A stretch of DNA of 64,000 bases from JAFMJV01 sp963800275 (GTDB lineage: Bacteria; Chloroflexota; Limnocylindria; Limnocylindrales; CSP1-4), in NCBI GenBank assembly GCA_963800275.1, contig CAWDAI010000001.1:1-64000 (forward strand). The letters run 5' to 3'. Below are positions 8,272 through 19,449 of this stretch, piece by piece; the first letter of the stretch is position 1, and each line of letters opens with the position of its first letter. The position numbers were made by a program, and so were the translations under genes. The notes below the pieces were generated by a model that was not told where the DNA came from, did not search any database, and saw only the letters and a program-made list of their open reading frames with translations.

Positions 8272-9671
8272 GTGCCACTCCTTCGCCAGCGCTGGCCGTC
8301 GGGTGTGTCCTCCACGATGATGCCAGCCCCCGCGAGCGTGTCGCGCAAGGCGTCGCTGCGCTGCCAGTCGCGCACCGCGCGAGCCGCGGCGCGTGCTTCG
8401 AGCATCTCGGCCAACTCGGCCGGCAAGCCATCGTCAGCTTCGTCCTCGAGCAGGCCCAGCACGGTATCGAGCTCGCGCATGGTCGCAGCCGCGCGACGGG
8501 CGTCAGCGCTGGAGATGGAGCGGGCCGCCACCCGGCTGTTCAGCTCGCGCACCAGGTCGAAGGTGGCCGCCAAGGCGACCGAGATGTTGAGGTCGTCCTC
8601 CAGGCCGGCAGCGAAGGCTCGACGGGCATCGGCCAGCAGCGCGGGCAGGTCCTCGGCATCCGGGCGCTCCTCGGCGTAGCCGTCGAGCGCGGCCACGGCC
8701 GTCTGGATCCGCTCGACCGCCGCCGCGGCCGCCGCGAGCGCACGCTCGGAGAACTCGAGGGGCGATCGGTAGTGCGTGGCGAGCAGGGCATAGCGCAGCG
8801 CGCGCGGGCCAACACCGGACGCGTAGAGATCGGCCGGACGAGCGATGTTGCCCGTCGACTTGGCCATCTTGGCGCCACTCATCTGGAGGTGGGCGTTGTG
8901 CAGCCAGGTGTGCACGAAGGGCTCGCCCGTGGCCGCCTCCGACTGAGCCATCTCGTCTTCGTGATGCGGGAAGACGAGGTCGATCCCGCCGGTGTGGATA
9001 TCGAAGCTGGGCCCGAGATAGCGCATGCTCATGGCCGAGCACTCGATGTGCCATCCGGGCCGGCCCTCGCCGATAGCCGTCTGCCAGCTTGGCTCACCGG
9101 GCTTGGTCGCCTTCCACAGCGCGAAGTCGCGCACGCTCTCCTTGTCGTACTCGTCGGCTTCCACGCGCTCGCCGCTGCGCTGCTGGTCGGGATCGATGCG
9201 GGCCAGCCGACCGTACGCAGGCCAGGCGGCGATGCGGAAGAAGACGGAGCCGTCCTCGGTCTGATAGGCGTGTCCCTTCTCCAGCAACGTCTCGATGAGC
9301 GCGACCATGTCGTCGATATGCGCGGTCGCCCGGGGCATGCTGTCCGGCCGGGCGATCCCGAGACGGGCAAGGTCCTCCAGGAAGGCCTCCGCGTAGGTCG
9401 CCGTGAACTCGTCGATACCGACCCCCGCGGCACCGGCATCGCGGATGATCTTGTCGTCGACGTCGGTGATGTTCATGACCCACGTCACCTGGTAGCCGCT
9501 GAACAGCAGCACGCGGTGGACCAGGTCGGCAAAGATGAAGGCGCGGAAGTTGCCGATGTGGGCCGGGGCGTAGACGGTGGGCCCGCAGCTGTACATGCGG
9601 ACATGGCCGGGTTCGAGCGGCCGGAACGGCTCCAGGGCGCCGCCGAGCGTATTGCGGAAGTGGAGGGTCAT
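8268..9671 (-). CDS. cysS: Cysteinyl-tRNA synthetase
   Basis: Charges tRNA-Cys in the cytosol. The 467 residues show the class I signatures: the HIGH-type motif APAHIGN (about 35-41), the zinc-site Cys in MYSCGPTVY, ECSAM, the HTGGIDLVFPHHEDE block, and a KMSKS loop that reads KMAKSTGN. The C-terminal DALR-like helical domain follows and ends in SDALRDTLAGAGIIVEDTPD. The gene overlaps its neighbours by four bases on both sides (ispDF upstream, rlmB downstream), so the three are almost certainly one transcript. Confidence 0.97.
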   Translation of the reverse strand: MTLHFRNTLGGALEPFRPLEPGHVRMYSCGPTVYAPAHIGNFRAFIFADLVHRVLLFSGYQVTWVMNITDVDDKIIRDAGAAGVGIDEFTATYAEAFLEDLARLGIARPDSMPRATAHIDDMVALIETLLEKGHAYQTEDGSVFFRIAAWPAYGRLARIDPDQQRSGERVEADEYDKESVRDFALWKATKPGEPSWQTAIGEGRPGWHIECSAMSMRYLGPSFDIHTGGIDLVFPHHEDEMAQSEAATGEPFVHTWLHNAHLQMSGAKMAKSTGNIARPADLYASGVGPRALRYALLATHYRSPLEFSERALAAAAAAVERIQTAVAALDGYAEERPDAEDLPALLADARRAFAAGLEDDLNISVALAATFDLVRELNSRVAARSISSADARRAAATMRELDTVLGLLEDEADDGLPAELAEMLEARAAARAVRDWQRSDALRDTLAGAGIIVEDTPDGQRWRRSGT

Positions 9672-10825
9672 CGGGATACCACGCTTGCGAGGCAGGTCGC
9701 GCTGATGACGCGCCCTGCGCCTTGGTCGCCACTGAGGTTACCCGTCGCGGCCTTGACCGACACGCAGGCTGGCTCCAGGCCCGTGTGACCGGCGATGGTC
9801 GCCGCCATCTCGTCAAGCCGGGCCGCTCCCAGTCGCGGCCGTGCGCCGAGGATGGTCACGTCCAGCGAACCCAGCAGCAATCCTCGCTCACGCACGCGGG
9901 CCATGACCGCGTCCAGCAGCTCGCGACTGTCGATATCGCGCGTGCGTCCCTCCCCTGACGGGAAGAGACGGCCCAGGTCGCCGGCATCGGCCGCGGCCAG
10001 GAGGGCGTCGCAGACCGCGTGGAGCACGGCATCGCCGTCGCTGTGGCCGTAGAGGCGCGGCGCGCCCGGCACCAGCAGGCCGCCCAGGCGCAGGCCCTCG
10101 CCGGGCCCGAAGGGATGGCTGTCGAAGCCCATGGTCACGCGCGTCCCCGGCGGGTCCCCGGCCAGCCGCCGGGCCTGCGCCAGGTCTTCGGGCAGCGTCA
10201 CCTTGATGTTGTCCGGGTCCCCCGCCACGATGGCCACGGTCACGCCGTCTCGAGCCAGCAGCTCGGCCTCGTCGAGGATCTCGTCGTCGCCGTCGGCATG
10301 GGCCATGGCCGCGGCCAGCAGCAGCTCACGACGCGCACCCTGCGGGGTCTGCGCCCGGTACAGCCCGGCGCGCTCGGCGGTCCCTGTGATGTGGTCGCCC
10401 TCGACGCGCTTGAGAGCGTCGACCACCGGCAAGGCCGGGATGGCGGCGCCGTGCCGGGCTGCGCCATCGACCACGCGCGAGATCAGCGCCGGCGAGACGA
10501 GGGGCCGGGCCGCGTCGTGCACCAGCACGATCTCCGCCTCGGCCGCGCGCACCCCCGCAGCGACCGAGTCCTGCCGGCGCCGACCGCCGGGCACGAGCGT
10601 GGCGCCGACCGCCCGCAGCCAGGGCTCCGCAGCCAGCGGTTCCAGGCGTTCGGGCGCAGTCACCACGATGACCCGGGCGATCTGCGGCGCCGAAGCCAGC
10701 GCCTCCACGCTGCGGCGCAGGATGGAGCGGCCGGCGATGGCTAGCTCGAGCTTGTCCCTGCCGCCCATGCGACGGCTGCTGCCCGCGGCCACGATGACCG
10801 CGTCAGCGGATGGAGGATGGTTCAC
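9668..10825 (-). CDS. ispDF: Bifunctional IspD/IspF of the MEP isoprenoid pathway
   Basis: A fused enzyme for two non-consecutive MEP-pathway steps. Residues 1-225 are IspD (2-C-methyl-D-erythritol 4-phosphate cytidylyltransferase), with the nucleotide loop VIVAAGSSRRMGGRDK, the GGRRRQDSV motif and VHDAARPLV. Residues 230-385 are IspF (MECDP synthase), with the metal site MGFDSHPF, LGGLLVPGAPRLYGHSDGD and the C-terminal VSVKAATGN. It forms trimers of the F domain in known fusions. It overlaps cysS by four bases. In Bacillus the two genes are separate at the same locus; fusion is known in alpha- and epsilonproteobacteria, so here it is a notable variant. Confidence 0.95.
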   Translation of the reverse strand: MNHPPSADAVIVAAGSSRRMGGRDKLELAIAGRSILRRSVEALASAPQIARVIVVTAPERLEPLAAEPWLRAVGATLVPGGRRRQDSVAAGVRAAEAEIVLVHDAARPLVSPALISRVVDGAARHGAAIPALPVVDALKRVEGDHITGTAERAGLYRAQTPQGARRELLLAAAMAHADGDDEILDEAELLARDGVTVAIVAGDPDNIKVTLPEDLAQARRLAGDPPGTRVTMGFDSHPFGPGEGLRLGGLLVPGAPRLYGHSDGDAVLHAVCDALLAAADAGDLGRLFPSGEGRTRDIDSRELLDAVMARVRERGLLLGSLDVTILGARPRLGAARLDEMAATIAGHTGLEPACVSVKAATGNLSGDQGAGRVISATCLASVVSR

Positions 10826-10877
10826 CGCGCAAGTGTGCCGTGACGGCTGCGGTCCCGTCGAGCGCGCCCGCGGACGC

Positions 10878-11942
10878 TCAGGAGCCCGAGGCCAGCTCGG
10901 CGAAGATCATGCGGCCGGCCACCGTCTGCAGGATCCGCGTGACGGTGACGTCGGCCTCGGCCTGCAGGTGGGCGCTGCCACCCTCGACCACGACCATGGT
11001 GCCGTCCTCGAGGAAGGCCACGCCCTGGCCGGGCTCCTTGCCCTCCTGCACCACCTTCACATGCAGCTCCTCGCCGGGCAGGAACGCCGGCTTGAGGGCA
11101 TTGGCCAGCTGGTTGAGGTTCATCACCCGGACGCCCTGCAGCTGGGCCACGCGGTTGAGGTTGTAGTCGGTGGTGAGGATGGCGGCGTCGCGCCGCTGGG
11201 CCAGCGAGACCAGCTTGGCGTCCACCGTCGAGACGCCGGGGTCGTCCTCGGTGCTCATCTCGATCTCGATGCGGTGATCCTTCTGCAGGACCGACAGCAC
11301 GTCCATGCCGCGGCGGCCACGATTGCGCCGGCCGGGATGCGAGTCATCGGCGATGTGCTGCAGTTCGCCCAGCACGAACCGGGGCACGATGAGCAGGCCG
11401 GCGAGGAAGCCGGAGGCGACGACATCGACCACGCGGCCGTCGATGATGGCGCTGGTGTCGAGGTAGGTGACCGGTTCGATCCGCTCGGGCGGCTCACCCT
11501 CCTCGGCCTTGTTTCCACGGCGCGCGCCGAGGTCGCGCAGGGCGTCGAAGAGATCGCGTCGCTTGGCCACCGTCAGGCCCATCATGCCCAGGGCCATCAC
11601 GATCGAGACACCGATGGGCAGGACGATGCCGAAAGGCGATGGCAGCGTCGTCAGCGGCAGGCCCAGGAGGAAGCCCATGAGCAGGCCCAGGATGAGCCCG
11701 AGGACGGCGGCCACGAACTCGTCGGTGGACATATCGGTCACGGCCCGCATCAGCCAGCGCGCAGGCGTGATGGTGATGTAGGGCATGATCGCGAATCCGA
11801 CCACGGCCCAGGCCACGACCCAGGCGAACAGCAGCAGTCGGCCCTGCAGGGCGGGGTCGGCGAGCGACTCGGAGAGCCCGGCAAGGCTGATCGCCAGGAT
11901 CACCCCGAGGGCACCCCCGAGCAGGCGGATGAACCTCATCAT
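10878..11942 (-). CDS. PIN/TRAM-domain membrane protein, YacL family
   Basis: The first 130 residues hold four hydrophobic segments (for example LLFAWVVAWAVVGFAIM and AAVLGLILGLLMGFLLGL). A PIN nuclease domain follows, with acidic sites YLDTSAIIDGR, FVLGELQHIADD, STVDAKLV and LTTDYNLNR. A C-terminal TRAM domain ends the protein (HVKVVQEGKEPGQGVAFLEDGTMVVVEGG). The order of membrane part, PIN and TRAM is that of the conserved but poorly characterised YacL proteins, possibly membrane-tethered RNases. It sits between radA and ispD, as in Firmicutes, except that disA is missing between radA and this gene. Confidence 0.9.
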   Translation of the reverse strand: MMRFIRLLGGALGVILAISLAGLSESLADPALQGRLLLFAWVVAWAVVGFAIMPYITITPARWLMRAVTDMSTDEFVAAVLGLILGLLMGFLLGLPLTTLPSPFGIVLPIGVSIVMALGMMGLTVAKRRDLFDALRDLGARRGNKAEEGEPPERIEPVTYLDTSAIIDGRVVDVVASGFLAGLLIVPRFVLGELQHIADDSHPGRRNRGRRGMDVLSVLQKDHRIEIEMSTEDDPGVSTVDAKLVSLAQRRDAAILTTDYNLNRVAQLQGVRVMNLNQLANALKPAFLPGEELHVKVVQEGKEPGQGVAFLEDGTMVVVEGGSAHLQAEADVTVTRILQTVAGRMIFAELASGS

Positions 11943-11982
11943 AGCCAGCGAACGCTACCAGACCCGACCGCTTCGTGGCTCC

Positions 11983-13410
11983 CTACCCAGAGGTACCAGC
12001 CTCCGCCTCGAAGGCCACCTCGATGGCGTCGCGCAGCGTCCCGGCTCGGAGCGTCCGCAGGCCCCCCGGGGTCGACCCGTCGAGCATGGCATCGGCAGGC
12101 ACCAACGCTCGCCGGAACCCCAGGCGAGCAGCCTCTCGCAGCCGTCGCTCCAGCCCGCGCACCGGGCGCACCTCGCCCAGCAGCGAGACCTCGCCGCAGA
12201 TGAGCAGGTCGGCGGGCAAGGCCTGGTCACGGGTCGAGGCCACGATGGCCAGGGCCAGGGCCAGGTCGAGCGCTGGCTCGCCGGCGGACAGTCCGCCGGC
12301 CAGGCTGGCGTACACGTCGCGGGCGCTCACGTCGACGCCCGCGCGCCGGGCAAGGACGGCGATGAGCAATGCCAGGCGGTTGCCGTCGAGCCCGGCCACC
12401 GTGCGCCGTGGGGGGCCCAGCCCGGAGGCTGGAGCCACCAGCACCTGGACCTCCACCAGCAAGGGCCGTGAGCCCTCCAGGACCGACGCGACCGCGACAC
12501 CCGGCGCCTCCCGCTGACCGCTGCCGAGGAAGGCCGCGGCCGGGTCGCGGACCTCCGCCAGGCCGGCGGCGGTCATCTCCATGACACCCACCTCCTCGGT
12601 CGAGCCATGGCGGTTCTTGAGCGCGCGCAGCAGACGCAACGAGCCGTAGCGGTCCCCTTCCAGCACGAGCACTGCGTCGACCAGGTGCTCCAGGGTACGC
12701 GGCCCGGCGAGCGTGCCGTCCTTGGTCACGTGTCCCACCAGCAGCACCGGCACCCCCTCTTCTCGCGCGAAGGTGCCCAGCTGCAGGGCCGCCTCACGCA
12801 CCTGGCCGACGGACCCCGGCGGTCCATCGAGGCCGTCCGCCGCCACCGTCTGGATGGAATCGACGATGAGCAGCGACGGGGACTCGGCCGCAGCACGGCG
12901 CACGATGGCCGTGACATCCGTGCCCGCGAGGATGCGCAGGCGCTCGTCGGCCGGGCCGCCGACGAGACCGAGGCGCTCGGCGCGCAGGCCCAGCTGCGCT
13001 GCCGACTCCTCCGCGCTGGCGTAGAGCACCGTCGGCGATGAGGGACCCATCGAGCCTGCGCCGGCGAGCTGGCCGGCGATCTGGAGCACGAGGGTGGACT
13101 TGCCGATGCCGGGCTCGCCCGCGAGCAGCAGCAGCGAACCGGGCACGAAGCCGCCACCGAGCGGACGGTCGACCTCGCCGAGGCCGGTGCGCCGGCGGGC
13201 GACCCGGTCGATGCCGAGCGAGCCGAGCGGGCGGGCCACTGCCTCGGGCTGCGGGCGTGTGGCATGCCCGCGGCGTGCGCTCTCCGACGTGACGAGGGTC
13301 TCGACCAGGGAGTTCCAGGCACCGCACGAACGGCACTGGCCCTCCCACCTGGGAAACGCGGCGGCGCACGCCTGGCAGACGTACTCGCTACCGCCGCGGG
13401 CGCGGGCCAC
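11983..13410 (-). CDS. radA: DNA repair protein RadA
   Basis: A RecA-like ATPase that drives branch migration in recombinational repair. The 475 residues show an N-terminal zinc finger (CQACAAAFPRWEGQCRSCGAW, about 12-32). The ATPase core has Walker A GEPGIGKSTL near residue 100 and Walker B LLIVDSIQ. The RadA-specific motif reads KNRHG where KNRFG is usual. The C-terminal Lon-protease-like domain (about 290-475) has LDGNRLALLIAVLARRAG and ALALAIVAS. It starts three bases downstream of the clpC stop and is likely cotranscribed with it. Confidence 0.96.
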   Translation of the reverse strand: MARARGGSEYVCQACAAAFPRWEGQCRSCGAWNSLVETLVTSESARRGHATRPQPEAVARPLGSLGIDRVARRRTGLGEVDRPLGGGFVPGSLLLLAGEPGIGKSTLVLQIAGQLAGAGSMGPSSPTVLYASAEESAAQLGLRAERLGLVGGPADERLRILAGTDVTAIVRRAAAESPSLLIVDSIQTVAADGLDGPPGSVGQVREAALQLGTFAREEGVPVLLVGHVTKDGTLAGPRTLEHLVDAVLVLEGDRYGSLRLLRALKNRHGSTEEVGVMEMTAAGLAEVRDPAAAFLGSGQREAPGVAVASVLEGSRPLLVEVQVLVAPASGLGPPRRTVAGLDGNRLALLIAVLARRAGVDVSARDVYASLAGGLSAGEPALDLALALAIVASTRDQALPADLLICGEVSLLGEVRPVRGLERRLREAARLGFRRALVPADAMLDGSTPGGLRTLRAGTLRDAIEVAFEAEAGTSG

Positions 13411-13413
13411 GGC

Positions 13414-15903
<2,490 letters not shown>

Positions 15904-15957
15904 AGGGGTAGCGACGACTCCGGTTACAGGCGGCCCCTTGACGGCCGTCAGGTCATG

Positions 15958-18304
15958 CTACCACCGCTCGGCTTGGACCCGGTCGATGAAGTGCGGCCAC
16001 GGCGCTGGCGCCGTGGCCGAAAGGTGACGGAGTGGGCCGTCGCAGGGCGACGGCCCCCAGCGGGAGGGCGTGCTCAGCCCTCCGATCTTCTGCTCCTCGT
16101 CGGCGGCTTCTTCCTCGGCGGCCGGGCCTGCATCGGCCTCGGTGGCAGCCTCGGTCGTGGCGACGTCCTCGGCCAGCGCCTCGGCTTCAGACGCCTCCTC
16201 GAGTGCCTCCGCTTGCTGGGTCTCGGCTACCTCGGCGACGGCTTCCGCCTCCTCGGCAACCTCCCCGGCTGCGGCCGCGTCCTCGGGGGCCTCCGCCTCA
16301 GCTCCGGGATCGGTCGTCGCGGGGGCCTCAGCCACCGCCTCGACCTCGGCCTCCTCGACAGCTTCGGCGGTGTCGGCCACCACGCCCTCGTCGGCCGCCT
16401 CGGCGACGGCTTCGGTTTCGACCTCTGCGGCAGCCTGTTCCACGGCTTCTGCCGCGTCCTCGGTATCCGGGGTCTCGGCCGCGTCCTGCTCGGCGATCTG
16501 CTGGCGGACCTGGGCGAAGGCAGCGGCGAGGGTGTTGTCGATGCCACCCTCGGGCTCCTGGATGGCCTGCGAGCGGTCATAACCGCCACGCTCACCACGG
16601 GGCCGTCGCTCGCGCGCCGGACGGGCCGGCGCTTCCTGTGCCTGCTTCAGGCTGAGCCCGAGGCGATGACGGTCGGAGTCCAGCGAGATGATCTTGAGCT
16701 CCAGCGTCTGGCCCTCGTGCACCACGTCGCCGGGGTGGGCCACGCGCTGGTGGGACAGCTCACTGATGTGGATCAGGCCTTCGAGACCATCCTTGACGCG
16801 AACGAAAGCGCCGAAGTTGACGATCTTGGTGACGGTGCCCTCCACCAGATCGCCGACCTTGAGGTCGGCCACCGTCGACTGCCACGGGTCGGGCAGCAGG
16901 CGGCGGATGGAGAGGCTGATCCGACCACGTTCGTGGTTGATGTCGATGACCTCGGCCTCGACCTCGTCCCCGACCTCGTGGGAACCCTCGGGGTTGTTGA
17001 CCTTGTTCCACGAGAGCTCGCTCTTGTGGACGAGCCCGTCGATCCCGCCGAGGTCGACGAAGATGCCGAACGGAGCGATGGAGCGAACCGTGCCCGTGAC
17101 CTTCTGTCCGGTCTCGAGGCTGCTGAAGAGCTCGTCTCGCTTCTCGCGGCGCTCCTCATAGAGTGCCACCTTCTCCGACAGGATCAGGCGGTTGGCCTTG
17201 CGGTTGACCTCCAGGATCTTGAGGCGCAGCTTGCGGCCGACGTAGGGCTGCAGCTTCTCGGCGATCTCCTGGGCCGCGTCGCGCGGCTGATCATTCTGGG
17301 GACGGCGCGGGAAGTCCACGATCTGGCTGATGGGCACGAAGCCGCGGATGCCGCAGTCGACGATGAGTCCACCCTTGTTGTGGTCGATGACCGGCGCCTC
17401 GATGATCTCGCCCGCGTCGAACTGCTCCTGCATCGAACGCCACTTGCGCTCGAGGCCGGCTCGACGAAGCGAGAGCACGGCGTGGCCGTCGCTCGATTTC
17501 GGGCTGGAGCACATACACCAGCACCGTGTCGCCGATGTTGAGGTCGGGCTGGGACTCGGCGTTGCGACCGTAGAGCTCGCGATTGCTGACCACACCCTCA
17601 GACTTGGCGCCGACGTCAACGAGCATCTCGTCCTTGTCGATGCGCACGATCTTGCCCTCGACCACGTCCCCATGCTTGAGGCTGGGGATGTCGCTGGACT
17701 GCTCGGCGAGGAGCTCCTCCATGGTGGTGGGCTCGGGGCCAAGGTCTACGGGGGCCGGCGCTTCCTCGGCCGGCGCTTCCTCGGCCGGCGCTTCCTCGGC
17801 CGGCGCTTCCTCGGCCGGCGCTTCCTCGGCCGGCGCTTCCTCGGCCGGCGCTTCCTCGGCCGGCGCTTCCTCGGCCGGCGCTTCCTCGGCCGGCGCTTCC
17901 TCGGCCGGCGCTTCCTCGGCCGGCGCTTCCTCGGCCGGGGCTTCCTCGGCCTCGGCGGCAGCCGCCTGGGCCGGCGCCTCCTGGGCAGTGGTCTCCGCGG
18001 GTGCCTCGGCCGCTGCGGCCTCGGCTTCGGCCGTGGTCTCGGAGGTCGGGCTCGACTGCTCGACCGGCGCATCGGCTGGGGTCTGTGCCGCTTCGGCTGC
18101 GGCCTGTGCCGCCTCGGCGGCAGGAGCCGCATCGGCTGGGGTCTGTGCCGCTTCGGCTGGGGCCGTGTCACCGGGCTCCGGGTCGGCAGCTGTGGCCTCG
18201 ACGGGCGTCTCCTCGGTGGCGGCGGCCTCAGGGGAGTCGGTCGCTGTCTCGGTCGCTTCCGCGACATTCTCGGTATCGGTGGTCTTCGGCTCTTCTACGG
18301 TCAA
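15958..18304 (-). CDS. rpsA: 30S ribosomal protein S1 with acidic extensions, frame interrupted
   Basis: S1 is the mRNA-binding ribosomal protein. Four S1 repeats are seen: KHGDVVEGKIVRIDKDEMLV, FDAGEIIEAPVIDHNKGGLI, TGQKVTGTVRSIAPFGIFVD and VGDLVEGTVTKIVNFGAFVR. The frame breaks inside repeat 1, between VYVLQPE and SSDGHAVLSLRR. Removing one A of the AAA (17497-17499 on plus, ttt) restores it, giving about 781 residues. An N-terminal tract of about 190 Ala/Pro/Glu residues includes 13 EEAPA units, and a long acidic tail follows the last repeat. The last 35 or so residues (IGGLSTPSRW to the stop) read through two hairpins and are doubtful, so the natural stop may be near 16080. No upstream site is obvious. 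Confidence 0.88.
15995..16056 (-). terminator. Tandem hairpins at the rpsA 3' end
   Basis: Two perfect 10-bp stems lie side by side: GGCCACGGCG/CGCCGTGGCC (15995-16018) and GGGCCGTCGC/GCGACGGCCC (16034-16056). They fall inside the nominal end of rpsA and upstream of clpC. That suggests a terminator pair and that the printed rpsA C-terminus overshoots. Confidence 0.5.
17753..17947 (-). repeat. 13-copy 15-bp tandem repeat in rpsA (EEAPA)
   Basis: Thirteen head-to-tail copies of a 15-base unit (GGCCGGCGCTTCCTC on plus) encode EEAPA repeats. Twelve are identical; the first copy in gene orientation has G for C at one base without changing the peptide. Such identity points to recent expansion by slippage and to likely copy-number variation. 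Confidence 0.95.
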
Positions 18305-18352
18305 CGCTCTGGTCTCCTTGGTGGATAGGCTCCCATCGTCTCGAACGTACGC

Positions 18353-18378
18353 GAAGCCCGGACAGCGTCCCGGGCTTC
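18353..18378 (-). promoter_or_regulatory. Hairpin in the rpsA 5' leader
   Basis: GAAGCCCGG (18353-18361) pairs with CCGGGCTTC (18370-18378) about 50 bases upstream of the rpsA ATG. It could fold in the mRNA leader. It may serve S1 autoregulation or be an attenuator; function is not shown. The rest of the 212-base divergent gap to the glycosylase gene shows no clear promoter. Confidence 0.4.
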
Positions 18379-18516
18379 ATCAAGAGCGGCGGCTTGTCTT
18401 CCGTGTCCTGATCGGGCTGGATGACTCCTCCGGTACCGGGCCTGCTTGGTCTGCGTATTCTCGATTGATAGGGCCCGCGCATGCTATCACGCGAAGCAAC
18501 ACGCAACAATGGGGGC

Positions 18517-19392
18517 ATGCCGGAGCTACCTGACCTGCGCATCCTCTCGGAGGCTTTCACCGCGGCCCTTTCCGGCCGGCCCCTGGAAGCGGCGGCCACC
18601 AGGCAACCGCTCGTGCTGCGGGGAACGCAGGCAGAGTTGCGCGCCCTGGAGGGTGGCCAGCTCGAGCGGGTCGAGCAGCGTGGCAAGTTCCTGACCCTCG
18701 TTATGGGGCCCGACCGCATCGTGGTCAACGCCATGCTCACCGGCCGGCTCGGCCTGTCCGCACCGGGCCGTAAGGCCGACGGTTCGACCGCGCTGGAGTT
18801 GCGGTTCGGTCCACGGGCGGCGTCCTCCGCTGGGTCGATACTCGCCGATTGGACCGTGGCCGCCGACTGGCTGCCCCCGGACGACGCCCCGGTCGAGCTG
18901 CGCTATCGGGACCCACGCAAGATGGGCAAGATCTACCTCCTGCCCGCCGGGACCGAGCGGGCGGTCGCGGGCCTGGAGACGCTGGGCCCCGATGCCGACG
19001 ACCCGGCGCTCGACCTCGCCACCTGGGAGCGACGCATCCGGCGACACAGCGGAGAGCTGGGCAACCTGCTCAAGAACCAGGAGTTCATCGCGGGCATCGG
19101 CAACGCCTACAGCGACGAGATCCTGTGGGCCGCACGCGTCGCTCCGTTCCGCCGCCGCGCCTCGCTCGCATCCGAGGAGACAGCCGCCATCTGGCGGGGC
19201 ACCCGCGAGGTTTGCGCGTGGGCCATCGAGGAGCTGCGGGTGCGCGTGCCACCGACGTTCGAGAAGCAGGCCCGCGACTTCCTTCGCGTGCACCTGCACG
19301 GTGGCGAGCCATGCCAGCGCTGCGGGTCCACCCTGAGCGAGGTCTCCCCAGGCGGCTTCACCACCACCTGGTGCCGCTCCTGCCAGGTCTGA
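18517..19392 (+). CDS. Fpg/Nei-family DNA glycosylase
   Basis: A base-excision repair enzyme. The ATG at 18517 gives MPELPDLRIL, so that after Met removal Pro is the N-terminal nucleophile and Glu follows; the in-frame upstream ATG at 18481 would block this. The catalytic Lys of the beta hairpin is in EQRGKFLTL. The H2TH region has LLKNQEFIAGIGNAYSDEIL. A C-terminal zinc finger has CQRC and CRSC. The finger loop reads GGFTTTWC, without the Arg seen in typical Fpg (GRGT-type), so damage recognition may differ. The 291-residue length is normal. It is divergent from rpsA and convergent with the LysM gene. Confidence 0.88.
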   Translation: MPELPDLRILSEAFTAALSGRPLEAAATRQPLVLRGTQAELRALEGGQLERVEQRGKFLTLVMGPDRIVVNAMLTGRLGLSAPGRKADGSTALELRFGPRAASSAGSILADWTVAADWLPPDDAPVELRYRDPRKMGKIYLLPAGTERAVAGLETLGPDADDPALDLATWERRIRRHSGELGNLLKNQEFIAGIGNAYSDEILWAARVAPFRRRASLASEETAAIWRGTREVCAWAIEELRVRVPPTFEKQARDFLRVHLHGGEPCQRCGSTLSEVSPGGFTTTWCRSCQV

Positions 19393-19449
19393 CCCATCTC
19401 GACAGGACGGGTGCGCCGGGCCGGCCGGATGCAGCGGCGGAGCTATCTC

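Noticed and set aside
17753..17947. Possible CRISPR-like repeat array
   Set aside because: Units are 15 bases with no spacers and lie in frame inside rpsA, encoding EEAPA.
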